A stretch of DNA of 64,000 bases from Pseudomonadota bacterium. Its GTDB lineage: Bacteria > Myxococcota_A > UBA796 > SXON01. The stretch lies in the NCBI GenBank assembly GCA_005778355.1, contig SXON01000130.1, forward strand, positions 1 to 64,000, given 5' to 3'. Below the pieces are notes generated by a model. That model was given only the letters and a program-made list of their open reading frames with translations. It ran no database searches and was not told the DNA's origin. The position numbers and the translations under genes were made by a program. Below are positions 43,121 to 50,828 of the stretch, piece by piece; position 1 is the first letter of the stretch; the number at the start of each line of letters is the position of its first letter.

Positions 43121-43897
43121 CTAGTCGACGAGGCGCAGGCGGTCCAGGCGGAAGGTGCGCGAGGCGCCGCGCAGGTGACAGTGGGCCACCACCCGCGAAC
43201 GTGCCAGCTTGGTGACGGTGATCTCGCGACGGCTGGCCGAGCCGGTGTCGCCGGCGACGTAGTCGACCAGTAGCCGTTCGCCGCTCTTGAGCGCGGCGGC
43301 GAGACGCTCGCGCACGCGGTCGAGCTCCCCCTTGTCGCGGGGCTGGCACAACGACAAGAGGCCGTCCAGGTCGAGCTCACCCGCGGGATCGGCGGCGGCC
43401 ACCAGCCGCGCCGCGAGGAGGAAGGTGGCGTGCGCGTCGTCGAGCGCGCGGTGCTCGACCTCGCGTGGCAGGTCGAAACGTTCGCGCAGCGAGGAGAGCC
43501 GGTGGTCGCCCACGGCGAGCAGGCGCCGCGCGAGGAGCAAGGAGTCGAGCACCGGCTGCTCAGGTCGCGACAGCGCGAGCCGCCCGCACTCCATGTCGAG
43601 GAAGCCGAGATCGAAATCCGCGTTATGACAGACGAGCACGGCCCCGTCGATCCTCCGCAAGAGCTCCGGGAGCACCGCTTCGAAGCGGGGCGCCTGGGCC
43701 ACCATGGCCGCAGTGATGCCGTGCACGCCGGTGGCCGCCATGGGCCGATCCGGGTTGACCAGCGTGCTCCACCGGTCGGGCGTGCCATCGAGGCGGCCAC
43801 GAACCACGGCCACCTCGACCACGCGGTCGCCCTCGTCGGGGTCGAGCCCGGTGGTCTCGAAATCGAGCGCCGCGTAGTCGTGGTGGAGCAGGCTCAC
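43121..43897 (-). CDS. DEDDh exonuclease fused to a WYL-like domain
   Basis: 258 aa. Residues 8-175 are a DnaQ-type 3'-5' exonuclease: ALDFETTGLD (Asp, Glu), CHNADFDLGFLD (Asp) and EHRALDDAHA (His, Asp) give the DEDDh set. The last 55 residues (GERLLVDYVAGDTGSASRREITVTKLA ... VAHCHLRGASRTFRLDRLRLVD) match the WYL domain, which senses ligands or nucleic acid in many defence and regulatory proteins; the RTFRLDR core is clear. This fusion suggests regulated processing of DNA or RNA. Confidence 0.8.
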   Translation of the reverse strand: MSLLHHDYAALDFETTGLDPDEGDRVVEVAVVRGRLDGTPDRWSTLVNPDRPMAATGVHGITAAMVAQAPRFEAVLPELLRRIDGAVLVCHNADFDLGFLDMECGRLALSRPEQPVLDSLLLARRLLAVGDHRLSSLRERFDLPREVEHRALDDAHATFLLAARLVAAADPAGELDLDGLLSLCQPRDKGELDRVRERLAAALKSGERLLVDYVAGDTGSASRREITVTKLARSRVVAHCHLRGASRTFRLDRLRLVD

Positions 43898-44047
43898 CGG
43901 AGCCTTCTAGCCCGCCTACTCGAGTCGCCGAGCGTGCCCCAAGAGGAGAGGTGGCTGCCGTCGGGCTGCCCGTCCCCACGCGCCTGCGCCTTGATCGGGA
44001 CGCGGGCCAGTCGCGTGTTAACCCATGGATCCTACGCAGGTGGTGCA

Positions 44048-44725
44048 GTGGACGATCATGGGGATTCGTCGTCTTCCTCCCGACCTGCGTGGGCCAAACG
44101 GAGTGACTGCGAGGCCACGCTGCGCGCCTTTTGGCTTGGCGAGACGGCTGCCCTGTTCGTGTACCGGGGGGTGCTGGCGGACATCGAAAAGGACCGGGTC
44201 GAAGGGCGCCCCCGCCTGCTCCGGTGGGCAGGCACCCTCTCGGCGCCCGTGCCGCCGGCGGGGGCGGCGCTCGACGCCTGGCTGGGGCTGTGCCCGGCGC
44301 TTGGCGAAGGCGACGTCCACGACCTGGAACGACTGGGCTGGATGCTCGCGACCTGGTACTCGGGCCGCGATGTCGTGCTGCGCGTGGCTGGACGGCGACT
44401 GCATCACCAGCGACCTTCGACAGCCGGCGCGAAGGGGGCGCTGAGTCGGTGCCTCGCTGGGTATCTGTACGAGGGGATTATCGGGACGATTGATGAGGTA
44501 GAACGCCACGAAATGATGAATTCTGGGGGGGGGGTCAAGAATCGCGACAGGGAACTTGCTCGACACGCCCTGACACTGGCCCAGCGGGCTGCCGCGGGCG
44601 AGTGGCGGCTCGGCGTGGTTGGCGTCCTGGCCACGGGGCCCGCAGCGCGGCTTGCCAACGCGCCCGAGCAGGCAGTGATCCGCGAACGGGCCATTCTGCA
44701 ACGCCGTCGTGGCGGCCGCGAGTGA
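44048..44725 (+). CDS. Unknown protein with G10 tract in its gene
   Basis: 225 aa from GTG at 44048; upstream codons in frame look antisense. No signal peptide, membrane helix or known domain seen. Helical segments dominate (SDCEATLRAFWLGETAALFVYRG, HDLERLGWMLATWYSGRDVV and an Arg-rich end). A run of ten G at codons 160-163 (bases 44525-44534) makes Ser-Gly-Gly-Gly. Loss of one G ends translation 12 codons later; gain of one G shifts into a frame that stays open to 47298. It is the first gene of a same-direction group with the next three. Confidence 0.55.
   Translation: MDDHGDSSSSSRPAWAKRSDCEATLRAFWLGETAALFVYRGVLADIEKDRVEGRPRLLRWAGTLSAPVPPAGAALDAWLGLCPALGEGDVHDLERLGWMLATWYSGRDVVLRVAGRRLHHQRPSTAGAKGALSRCLAGYLYEGIIGTIDEVERHEMMNSGGGVKNRDRELARHALTLAQRAAAGEWRLGVVGVLATGPAARLANAPEQAVIRERAILQRRRGGRE
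44525..44534. repeat. G10 homopolymer inside a coding region
   Basis: Ten consecutive G lie inside the 44048-44725 gene. Tracts this long in bacterial genes are prone to slipped-strand mispairing and to sequencing error. Confidence 0.9.
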
Positions 44726-44827
44726 TGCAGCGCCGCGCTGCCACGGCGACTCCCCCGTCGGAAGAAAATTTCCGTTCGCTCCCCGCCAAGTGCCCGGGTA
44801 CATCCAGAGCATCACTGGAGCGGTTTG

Positions 44828-45343
44828 ATGAGTTTCGACAACGATCAGGGTTCTTTGGGGCGGATCAAGCGCGTGGGCGGCGCCACGTGCGGCGGCGCGG
44901 GGGGCTCGTCGGAGTCCGCGATGGGAAATCCGCGCGGCGGGAGCGCGCCGAAGTCGATCCTCGTCACCCTCTGCTCGGAAGAGACCTTTCGCACCAACGG
45001 CACCCAGACGCGGACGGTCACCCTCTACGACCTGCCGCAGGTTCGTCGGCTCGGTCCGCTCATCAATCGCATCCGCGTGCATTGGCTGGTCGAGGGCGCG
45101 AGCGGCGCCAACTTCCAGGGGGGTGTGACGTTGGCCTGGAGTGTCGCTGGGCGCACGTGGTCCAACCCGGTGGACCTACTGGCCCTGACCGCGAACAATG
45201 CCGAGCTGATCGGCGCCTGGTACACCACCGATGGCAACTTCGGCCTGAACATGCGGTACAGCATCGACGTGGCCAACCTCGCGGGGAGCGTGCAGGAGTT
45301 TGGCCGCGTCACCTGCGTGCTCGAGATCGAGCTGAAGAGCTAG
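44828..45343 (+). CDS. Small beta-rich protein, paralog of 3808-4296
   Basis: 171 aa from the ATG at 44828 with GGAG seven bases upstream. A flexible Gly/Ser-rich lead (residues 10-40) replaces the signal peptide of its paralog. The body shares RVHWLVEGASGAN ... TLAWSVAGRTW ... DVANLAGS ... RVTCVLEIE with the 3808-4296 product in the same order, so I infer a common beta-sandwich fold. How it would leave the cell is unclear. The next gene begins five bases later. Confidence 0.65.
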   Translation: MSFDNDQGSLGRIKRVGGATCGGAGGSSESAMGNPRGGSAPKSILVTLCSEETFRTNGTQTRTVTLYDLPQVRRLGPLINRIRVHWLVEGASGANFQGGVTLAWSVAGRTWSNPVDLLALTANNAELIGAWYTTDGNFGLNMRYSIDVANLAGSVQEFGRVTCVLEIELKS

Positions 45344-45348
45344 TCGCC

Positions 45349-47298
45349 GTGCCCCTGGTAGAACCATTGACCTGGGACAACGTGGTCGGGCAACCAGGCT
45401 CGTGGCGGGGAGTGTGGGTGGATGGCGAGTTCGCGCTCGTTCGCACGTGTCCCACGGACGATACGACGGTCCTGCCCCCGGACTCGTTCGTACGCGAGTT
45501 TGCGTGGGGGGCGGGTGTCCACTACCCGCTGTTCACGCACTACCGCGCCGACGACCACGGCGTGATCGCGGATGCCTGGGGGGGCGAGTTGAGCGAGGGT
45601 GACCGCGACCGCCTCAGTGCCGCCGAGGCGGTGCTCCAACACCACGTTGCCAGCGTGCGAACACTCCTGGGTCAACTCCTCCCCGGCGCCGCAGCGCTGC
45701 TGCTCTCGCCCAGCCTGGACCGCCTCGATCGACGCCTCGACGGCGAGGCGATTGCCGGCACGGACGGCTACCTCGGCGAGATCCCGGTGGCGCGGCTGGA
45801 CCGGCAGCATCCTTGGTTTCGCTTTGCGCTCGACAAGGAGGCGGGCGTCACCGAGATCCCGCGGTTGCTGTATGGCGTGCGGGAGACCCCGGACGCCTTC
45901 GTGTGGCCCTTGAACTGGGAGGTGGCCCGGAGCCAGGGACTGGCCGCGTTCGGATTCTCGCTGCCCGAGGAATTCCGGGAGCGGCTGGAGGGTTATCAGA
46001 CCTCTGTCGCGACGAGCACGAACTCCTGGCCACCTGGGCTGACGGGCGTGCTCGGCTCGCTCGTCGCGTTCCCGGTGCCCCTCGGCTTCGCAGCCGGCTT
46101 TTACGGGAATCAGCTTGTCACACAACTGGGCAAGCTCTCGTCGCACCTCGACGACGCGCTGGACCCGGACTGGACCGCCAACGACGCGCTCGCGGAGCTG
46201 ATCGAGGGCTTCGAGGAGTTCATGCGCCTCGACGAGGACAACTTGCTCGCGCTCGACTGGAACTGGGTGGTAGGGGCCGCGGAGAAGATCGAGATTGCGC
46301 TGGAAGACCTTCGCGCGCCGTCGCTGAGCCTCGACCTCCCCCCGTGGCCGGACACGAACCTCTTCACCGGCCAGGGCCAGTTCGAGACGCACGTCCTCGG
46401 CAAGACGCTGCGCCACTACATTATCGGGCAGTCGATCCCCAGCTACACGTACTGGACCTCGGGCAAGGAATCGGAGGTCACATCGACGGGCGCCACCACC
46501 ACCGCCGACCAGTACTCCGTGCATGTGACCTTCGACACCGTCCCGGTGGTGCCCATCGTGTACCTCGATCAACGGTGGTGGGCGTTCCCCTTCGCGGGCA
46601 TGAGCGGTCGCTCGGACCGCGAGCCGATCCTCGAGTTGTGGCCGAACGTCGAGGACCAGGCGCTCCAGTGGTGGGACCGGACGGCCGCGATCCGCGAGTT
46701 CGGCATGGTGGTGGACCTCGCGGCGATGTTGCTCGAGCAGCTCCTCGCGATGGACGACGCGGCGCTCGCGCTGTCCGGCCGGATGCTCGACGCAAGATCG
46801 CCGCTGGTGAACCTCGCGGGTGGCACCGAGAAGATGGGTTCCACGCTCGGCGGAGTGGTGGGCGACCTGGAGTGCTGGTCGGAGCTGCTCGACGGGCGCT
46901 CGCTTCCGCGGCTGGTGAGCCTACTGTGGCGTCAGGGCGTGGTCGACGCGTTCATCACAGAGGCGCGAACGCAGTACGGCACGGACCCCGAGTGTGTCTA
47001 TGCTTGTTTCCCCTGGATGCAGAACGCCGCTGACCGCCAGGTGCTGGATCATGCCTTCGGTGCCTATTTGCCGGTCGACCAGTTGCCGGGCGCCGCGGTG
47101 TTCGCTGGCCGCGACGCGAGCACCGAGTACCTCTTCATTGCGATGCAGTCAGGCCACGGCGTTTGTGGCCTGCGCGACTGCCAGGTCGTCCCATGCGAGG
47201 CCCAACAGTCGATGCGAACGTTGATGGCTGTGGTTGACGACCGGATGCGGTGGTACGCCCTGCCCGACGGCACACTCTACAATGTCGTGCCGGTATGA
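45349..47298 (+). CDS. Unknown large protein of the accessory locus
   Basis: 649 aa from GTG at 45349. The frame is open further upstream, but that part is Arg-rich and overlaps the previous gene. No signal peptide, lipobox or clear domain is visible. Features: an initial TWDNVVGQPGSWRGVWVDGEFALV module, a central hydrophobic patch (LTGVLGSLVAFPVPLGFAAGFYGN) that could be a membrane hairpin, a mixed helical region and a Cys-containing end (PECVYACF, CGLRDCQVVPC). The stop overlaps the following lipoprotein's ATG. Function unknown; it may be a surface or membrane-inserted protein. Confidence 0.6.
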   Translation: MPLVEPLTWDNVVGQPGSWRGVWVDGEFALVRTCPTDDTTVLPPDSFVREFAWGAGVHYPLFTHYRADDHGVIADAWGGELSEGDRDRLSAAEAVLQHHVASVRTLLGQLLPGAAALLLSPSLDRLDRRLDGEAIAGTDGYLGEIPVARLDRQHPWFRFALDKEAGVTEIPRLLYGVRETPDAFVWPLNWEVARSQGLAAFGFSLPEEFRERLEGYQTSVATSTNSWPPGLTGVLGSLVAFPVPLGFAAGFYGNQLVTQLGKLSSHLDDALDPDWTANDALAELIEGFEEFMRLDEDNLLALDWNWVVGAAEKIEIALEDLRAPSLSLDLPPWPDTNLFTGQGQFETHVLGKTLRHYIIGQSIPSYTYWTSGKESEVTSTGATTTADQYSVHVTFDTVPVVPIVYLDQRWWAFPFAGMSGRSDREPILELWPNVEDQALQWWDRTAAIREFGMVVDLAAMLLEQLLAMDDAALALSGRMLDARSPLVNLAGGTEKMGSTLGGVVGDLECWSELLDGRSLPRLVSLLWRQGVVDAFITEARTQYGTDPECVYACFPWMQNAADRQVLDHAFGAYLPVDQLPGAAVFAGRDASTEYLFIAMQSGHGVCGLRDCQVVPCEAQQSMRTLMAVVDDRMRWYALPDGTLYNVVPV

Positions 47299-47672
47299 CC
47301 GTGGGCTATCCCCCTGCCATCCGGGGAATGTTCCTTGTCATCACCGTTGCTGGCTGCTCGGGTACTCGCGACACGTACACTGCCGAGATGGCGACAGAGT
47401 ACTGTGACTGGGTGGAAAGGTGCGAGGGCCGCGGCTCCGACGATGACCACTGTCAGGAACTCGCGGAGGTGATCTACGAGAGTTGGCTGGACGACTGTGC
47501 GACCGAGCACGGGTGCACATTTGTGCCGGGCGGCGCCCCTGAATGCACGGAGTCTATGAGTACGGCAGAGTGCAGTTTGACCGTCGACCAGTTCGACGCG
47601 GCCGCACTGCGCGCCTGCGCCGGCTATTGGGACTGCGGCGACGAGTCCTTCGTGGAGCTCTGCGAGCTGTAG
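47295..47672 (+). CDS. Small Cys-rich lipoprotein
   Basis: 125 aa from the ATG overlapping the previous stop (ATGA); a shorter start at GMFLVITVAGC is also possible. Lipobox VAGC at the end of the signal (Cys22 from this start). The mature part has about 10 Cys with the spacing CDWVERCEG ... CQEL ... DDCATEHGCTF ... ECTES ... CSLT ... CAGYWDC, as in small Cys-rich lipoproteins common in Myxococcota. Likely a disulfide-rich helical surface protein. No function known. Confidence 0.65.
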   Translation: MTVGYPPAIRGMFLVITVAGCSGTRDTYTAEMATEYCDWVERCEGRGSDDDHCQELAEVIYESWLDDCATEHGCTFVPGGAPECTESMSTAECSLTVDQFDAAALRACAGYWDCGDESFVELCEL

Positions 47673-47677
47673 CCCGC

Positions 47678-48937
47678 CTACTCGAACTGCTCGAAGCCAT
47701 CCACCTGCCCGAGCACGTGCCCGGGCTCCACGTCGACCCGCCAGGACACGGCGTCGTCGGCCCCGGCGTAGATGACCTCGCCGAGCGTGCCCCAGGAGGA
47801 GAGGTGACCGCCGTTGGTCATGCGGTCGTAGTCCCCGAGCACAGCGGTGACGTAGCCGTCAGGGTGTGGCCAGGACCAGGCGAGCCGTGCCCCACCGTCC
47901 TCGATGGCGTAGTCGGCCAGTCGCGACACGTTGATCTCGTAGCCGTTGTCGAACACTGAGAAGCCGACGTCGGTCCAGTCGGGCGAGTGTTGCGGGCCGA
48001 AGGGGTTGTCGGCGCCCATCGTGCCGTCGTCGCCGCCGACGATCCACGCGATCTCGCCATCGGCGCGGTCGAGCGCGATCACGCAGGCGCAACGGAACAT
48101 GGAGATTAGGTACTGGTCTCTGGCCTCGTCGAAGGCCAGCCCGTTGGCATGGTTCCAGTCCGCCCCTTCCGGGTAGGCCAGCGGTCCCCAGCCATCGTTG
48201 GGGATCACCTCGAAGTGGTCGAAGGCGTTCCAAATCGTCGTCTGCGCGCCGTCCTCGTTCACCTCCACGATGGTGTCGCCGACGACATTCTCGCCGTTCA
48301 CCTCGCGCACCTCGCCCACCACCGCCGCGAAGCCGCCGGAGGGAAGGGGGAGCACGTCGTGGTGCGCCATCGGCAGGGGGATTGCCTCCCGCTCGCGCCC
48401 GTCGTTCGACACGAAGACGGCGTGCGCATCGGGCAGGTAGCTATGGCTCGACACCAGGTAGAGGAATCCGCCCTCCACCTTGTGGATCACCGAGATGGTG
48501 CCCACGTCGTCGAGCAGGTCGTACCACACCACGCGCCCTGCCTCGTCGAGCACGATCGCCCCGCTGCCCTCGTCGGGGGACTCGAGCCAGCTCGTGGCCA
48601 CGAAGCCGGGCTCCAGCGCGCCGGCGTCGACGAGTTCGACCGGCGGAATCGCCGCCGGGAGGCTCCCCGTCGTCACTTGGATCGGCTCACTCGACCAGTC
48701 CTCGGCGTGCACGGTGACGGAGATCGTCGCGTCGGCCCCGGCGCCGTAGACCACCGCCCGGCCGTCTGCTCCATCGAAACGTTGGCCCTCCCACTCGACC
48801 CAGGCCTCGGCCGAGGCCGGCGTCCAGCTGACCTCGACCAGCGTCGAGATCACCTCGCTGGGGGCAGCGCTGACCGAGGTGATCGGGTCGGCAGCGCAGG
48901 CAGCGAGGAACCACACGGGGCGGCACCATAGCACCAC
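47678..48937 (-). CDS. Arylsulfotransferase-like lipoprotein
   Basis: 419 aa from GTG; the start at 48934 would give the same signal. RPVWFLAACAAD supplies a lipobox (LAAC). Following a fibronectin-like lead of about 100 residues, the six-bladed propeller of bacterial arylsulfate sulfotransferases is suggested by GDTIVEVNEDGAQTTIWNAFDHF, ADWNHANGLAFDEARDQYLIS (His-rich site) and IALDRADGEIAWIVGGDDG. AssT transfers sulfate between phenols in the periplasm, but the catalytic His cannot be verified here, so enzyme activity is tentative. Confidence 0.75.
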   Translation of the reverse strand: MVLWCRPVWFLAACAADPITSVSAAPSEVISTLVEVSWTPASAEAWVEWEGQRFDGADGRAVVYGAGADATISVTVHAEDWSSEPIQVTTGSLPAAIPPVELVDAGALEPGFVATSWLESPDEGSGAIVLDEAGRVVWYDLLDDVGTISVIHKVEGGFLYLVSSHSYLPDAHAVFVSNDGREREAIPLPMAHHDVLPLPSGGFAAVVGEVREVNGENVVGDTIVEVNEDGAQTTIWNAFDHFEVIPNDGWGPLAYPEGADWNHANGLAFDEARDQYLISMFRCACVIALDRADGEIAWIVGGDDGTMGADNPFGPQHSPDWTDVGFSVFDNGYEINVSRLADYAIEDGGARLAWSWPHPDGYVTAVLGDYDRMTNGGHLSSWGTLGEVIYAGADDAVSWRVDVEPGHVLGQVDGFEQFE

Positions 48938-48995
48938 GCGCTCATCGCCTCGCTGGCGTTGCCGGGCGGCCGAAGCGCCCTGCTATGCTGCACGG

Positions 48996-50816
48996 GTGAC
49001 CCGCTCCTTCCACGCGTGGTTCTTGGTCCTCCTGGCCGGCTGCCCGGCGCCCAGTGACGACGAGGGGAAGGACCGGCCGGGCGGGCGCGAGAGCGGCGGG
49101 GTCGACACCGCGGGCGACGCGGCCAGCGACAGCGCCACCGACACGGCGATCGACTCGTCGGTTCACCCGGTGACGGACAGCGCCGAGGACACCGGCGACC
49201 TGCCCCCGGCGCGTTCGATCGATGATTGTGCCACGGTCATCTTCGGCGACGCGAGCGTGCGGCCCGCCCTCTGGGTGAACGCGACCGCGAGCGCGGCGGG
49301 GGACGGGTCCGAGGCCGCGCCCTTCGGTACCCTCGCCGAGGCGCTTGCCGTGGCCGAAGGCGTGGCGGTGATCTGGGTGGCCGAGGGTGAGTACGACGGC
49401 GGCCTCTCCCTCGACGTCTCGGGCCTTGCCGTCGTGGGCAAGGGTCGCGAGGCAACAACGCTCATGGGCAGCGACGCGGCGGCGAACGTGGAGTCCAACC
49501 CGGGCGAGGGCGGCGGCAACCTGCTCTGCGCGCTCACGCTCGACGGTGGCGCGCCCGGGGCTATCGCCGAGACCGGGGAGCTGGCGCTGTACGACGTCAC
49601 GGTGACCGGCGCATCCGGCGTGGGCGTGGTGGCGCGCGGCGAGGGTCGGTCGCTGCGCCTCGAGGGGGTGAGCGTCGAGGCCACGCGGGTGGGCGTCGAC
49701 GCGGGGATGGGTGTGATGGTGTCCGCTGGCGCGGTCGCCGACATCCGCAACAGCAATGTCTCCAGCAACGAGGGCATCGGCGTCCTGGTGCAGGACAAGG
49801 GCACGATCGCGGCGGTCCGCGATTCCCGGGTCGACGCGAACGGGCACGGCGTTGCGGAACAAGACGCCGCCGGCGTGATGGGCCTGTGGTGTGAATCGCT
49901 CGAGCTCGACGGCGTGGAGCTCGACGCGAACGTGGCCCGGGGGATCACCCTGAGAGATGTCGCCGTTGTCACCATCGATGACTGCACAGTGACGGGCACC
50001 GACGCCGCTGGCCTCGTTGCCAACGGCATCCGGACGCTCGGCGGCGACACCACGCTCACCGGCACGACGGTGAGCGGGGGAACCGGGGTGGGCCTGGCGG
50101 TCTACAGCACGGGCGCCATCGCGACCGACGTGATCGTGGAGAACGTCGACGTGGCCGCCGATGGCTCGGGTGGCGTGGGGATCCTGCTGGCCCCACGGGC
50201 GATCGCCGGCTTCTCTGGCGTGGTGGCCTCCGGGAACGCGCGCGCCGGGATCGCGATGCGGTGGTCGGCGCTCGACTGCGTGGACTGCGAGCTCTCGTCG
50301 AACGGGCAGGTCGGACTGTTTCACGACTGGGCGCGGGTGTCCCTTGATTTCGTGTCGGTGACCGACAACGGCTACGCCGGCCTCATGTACGGTGGCAACC
50401 AGACCAACAGCATCCGGGTCATCGACTCCACCTTCGGGCCGCACCCCTACGCCGCCATCTGGGCCTGGGAGTCGCTGGCGCTGAGCGGCAGCACGGTCTA
50501 CGGCAGCGAGGGCTTCGATTCCGGAGGCGAGGTGGCCGACGGCTTCGCGGTGTACATCGAGGGGGGCGTAGACCCCTTGGAAGGCAACGAGTTCCTCGAC
50601 GCGGAAGTCGTCGCCGTGCTGGGCGCTGGCTTTCTCGGCGACCTCAGCGGGAACACCTGGAACAACCCCGGAACCGACTTCGTGGCGGTGAAAACGGCCG
50701 ATGCCGAGACGATCGGTGGCCTCGACGAGATCCCCGAGTACGCGCTCAACCCCGCCGACTCCCCTCAGATCGTCGAGCCCCCGGTGGAGGCCGACGAGAT
50801 CTGGGACGCGATCTAG
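48996..50816 (+). CDS. Right-handed beta-helix lipoprotein
   Basis: 606 aa from GTG at 48996. Signal VTRSFHAWFLVLLAGCP (lipobox LAGC). An acidic linker to about residue 70 precedes a parallel beta-helix: the opening NATASAAGDGSEAAPFGTLAEAL is the standard lead of these proteins, and many short strands with N/G turns follow (for example ATRVGVDAGMGVMVSAGAVADI). Likely a surface glycan-binding or polysaccharide-lyase-like protein; no catalytic residue assigned. Same general family as the protein at 121-1380, with a different linker. Confidence 0.8.
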   Translation: MTRSFHAWFLVLLAGCPAPSDDEGKDRPGGRESGGVDTAGDAASDSATDTAIDSSVHPVTDSAEDTGDLPPARSIDDCATVIFGDASVRPALWVNATASAAGDGSEAAPFGTLAEALAVAEGVAVIWVAEGEYDGGLSLDVSGLAVVGKGREATTLMGSDAAANVESNPGEGGGNLLCALTLDGGAPGAIAETGELALYDVTVTGASGVGVVARGEGRSLRLEGVSVEATRVGVDAGMGVMVSAGAVADIRNSNVSSNEGIGVLVQDKGTIAAVRDSRVDANGHGVAEQDAAGVMGLWCESLELDGVELDANVARGITLRDVAVVTIDDCTVTGTDAAGLVANGIRTLGGDTTLTGTTVSGGTGVGLAVYSTGAIATDVIVENVDVAADGSGGVGILLAPRAIAGFSGVVASGNARAGIAMRWSALDCVDCELSSNGQVGLFHDWARVSLDFVSVTDNGYAGLMYGGNQTNSIRVIDSTFGPHPYAAIWAWESLALSGSTVYGSEGFDSGGEVADGFAVYIEGGVDPLEGNEFLDAEVVAVLGAGFLGDLSGNTWNNPGTDFVAVKTADAETIGGLDEIPEYALNPADSPQIVEPPVEADEIWDAI

Positions 50817-50828
50817 GCTCCTGGCGCC

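Noticed and set aside
41551-43800. Long minus-strand open frame (749 codons)
   Set aside because: Overlaps the kinase and exonuclease genes on the other strand or frame, with no family signature.
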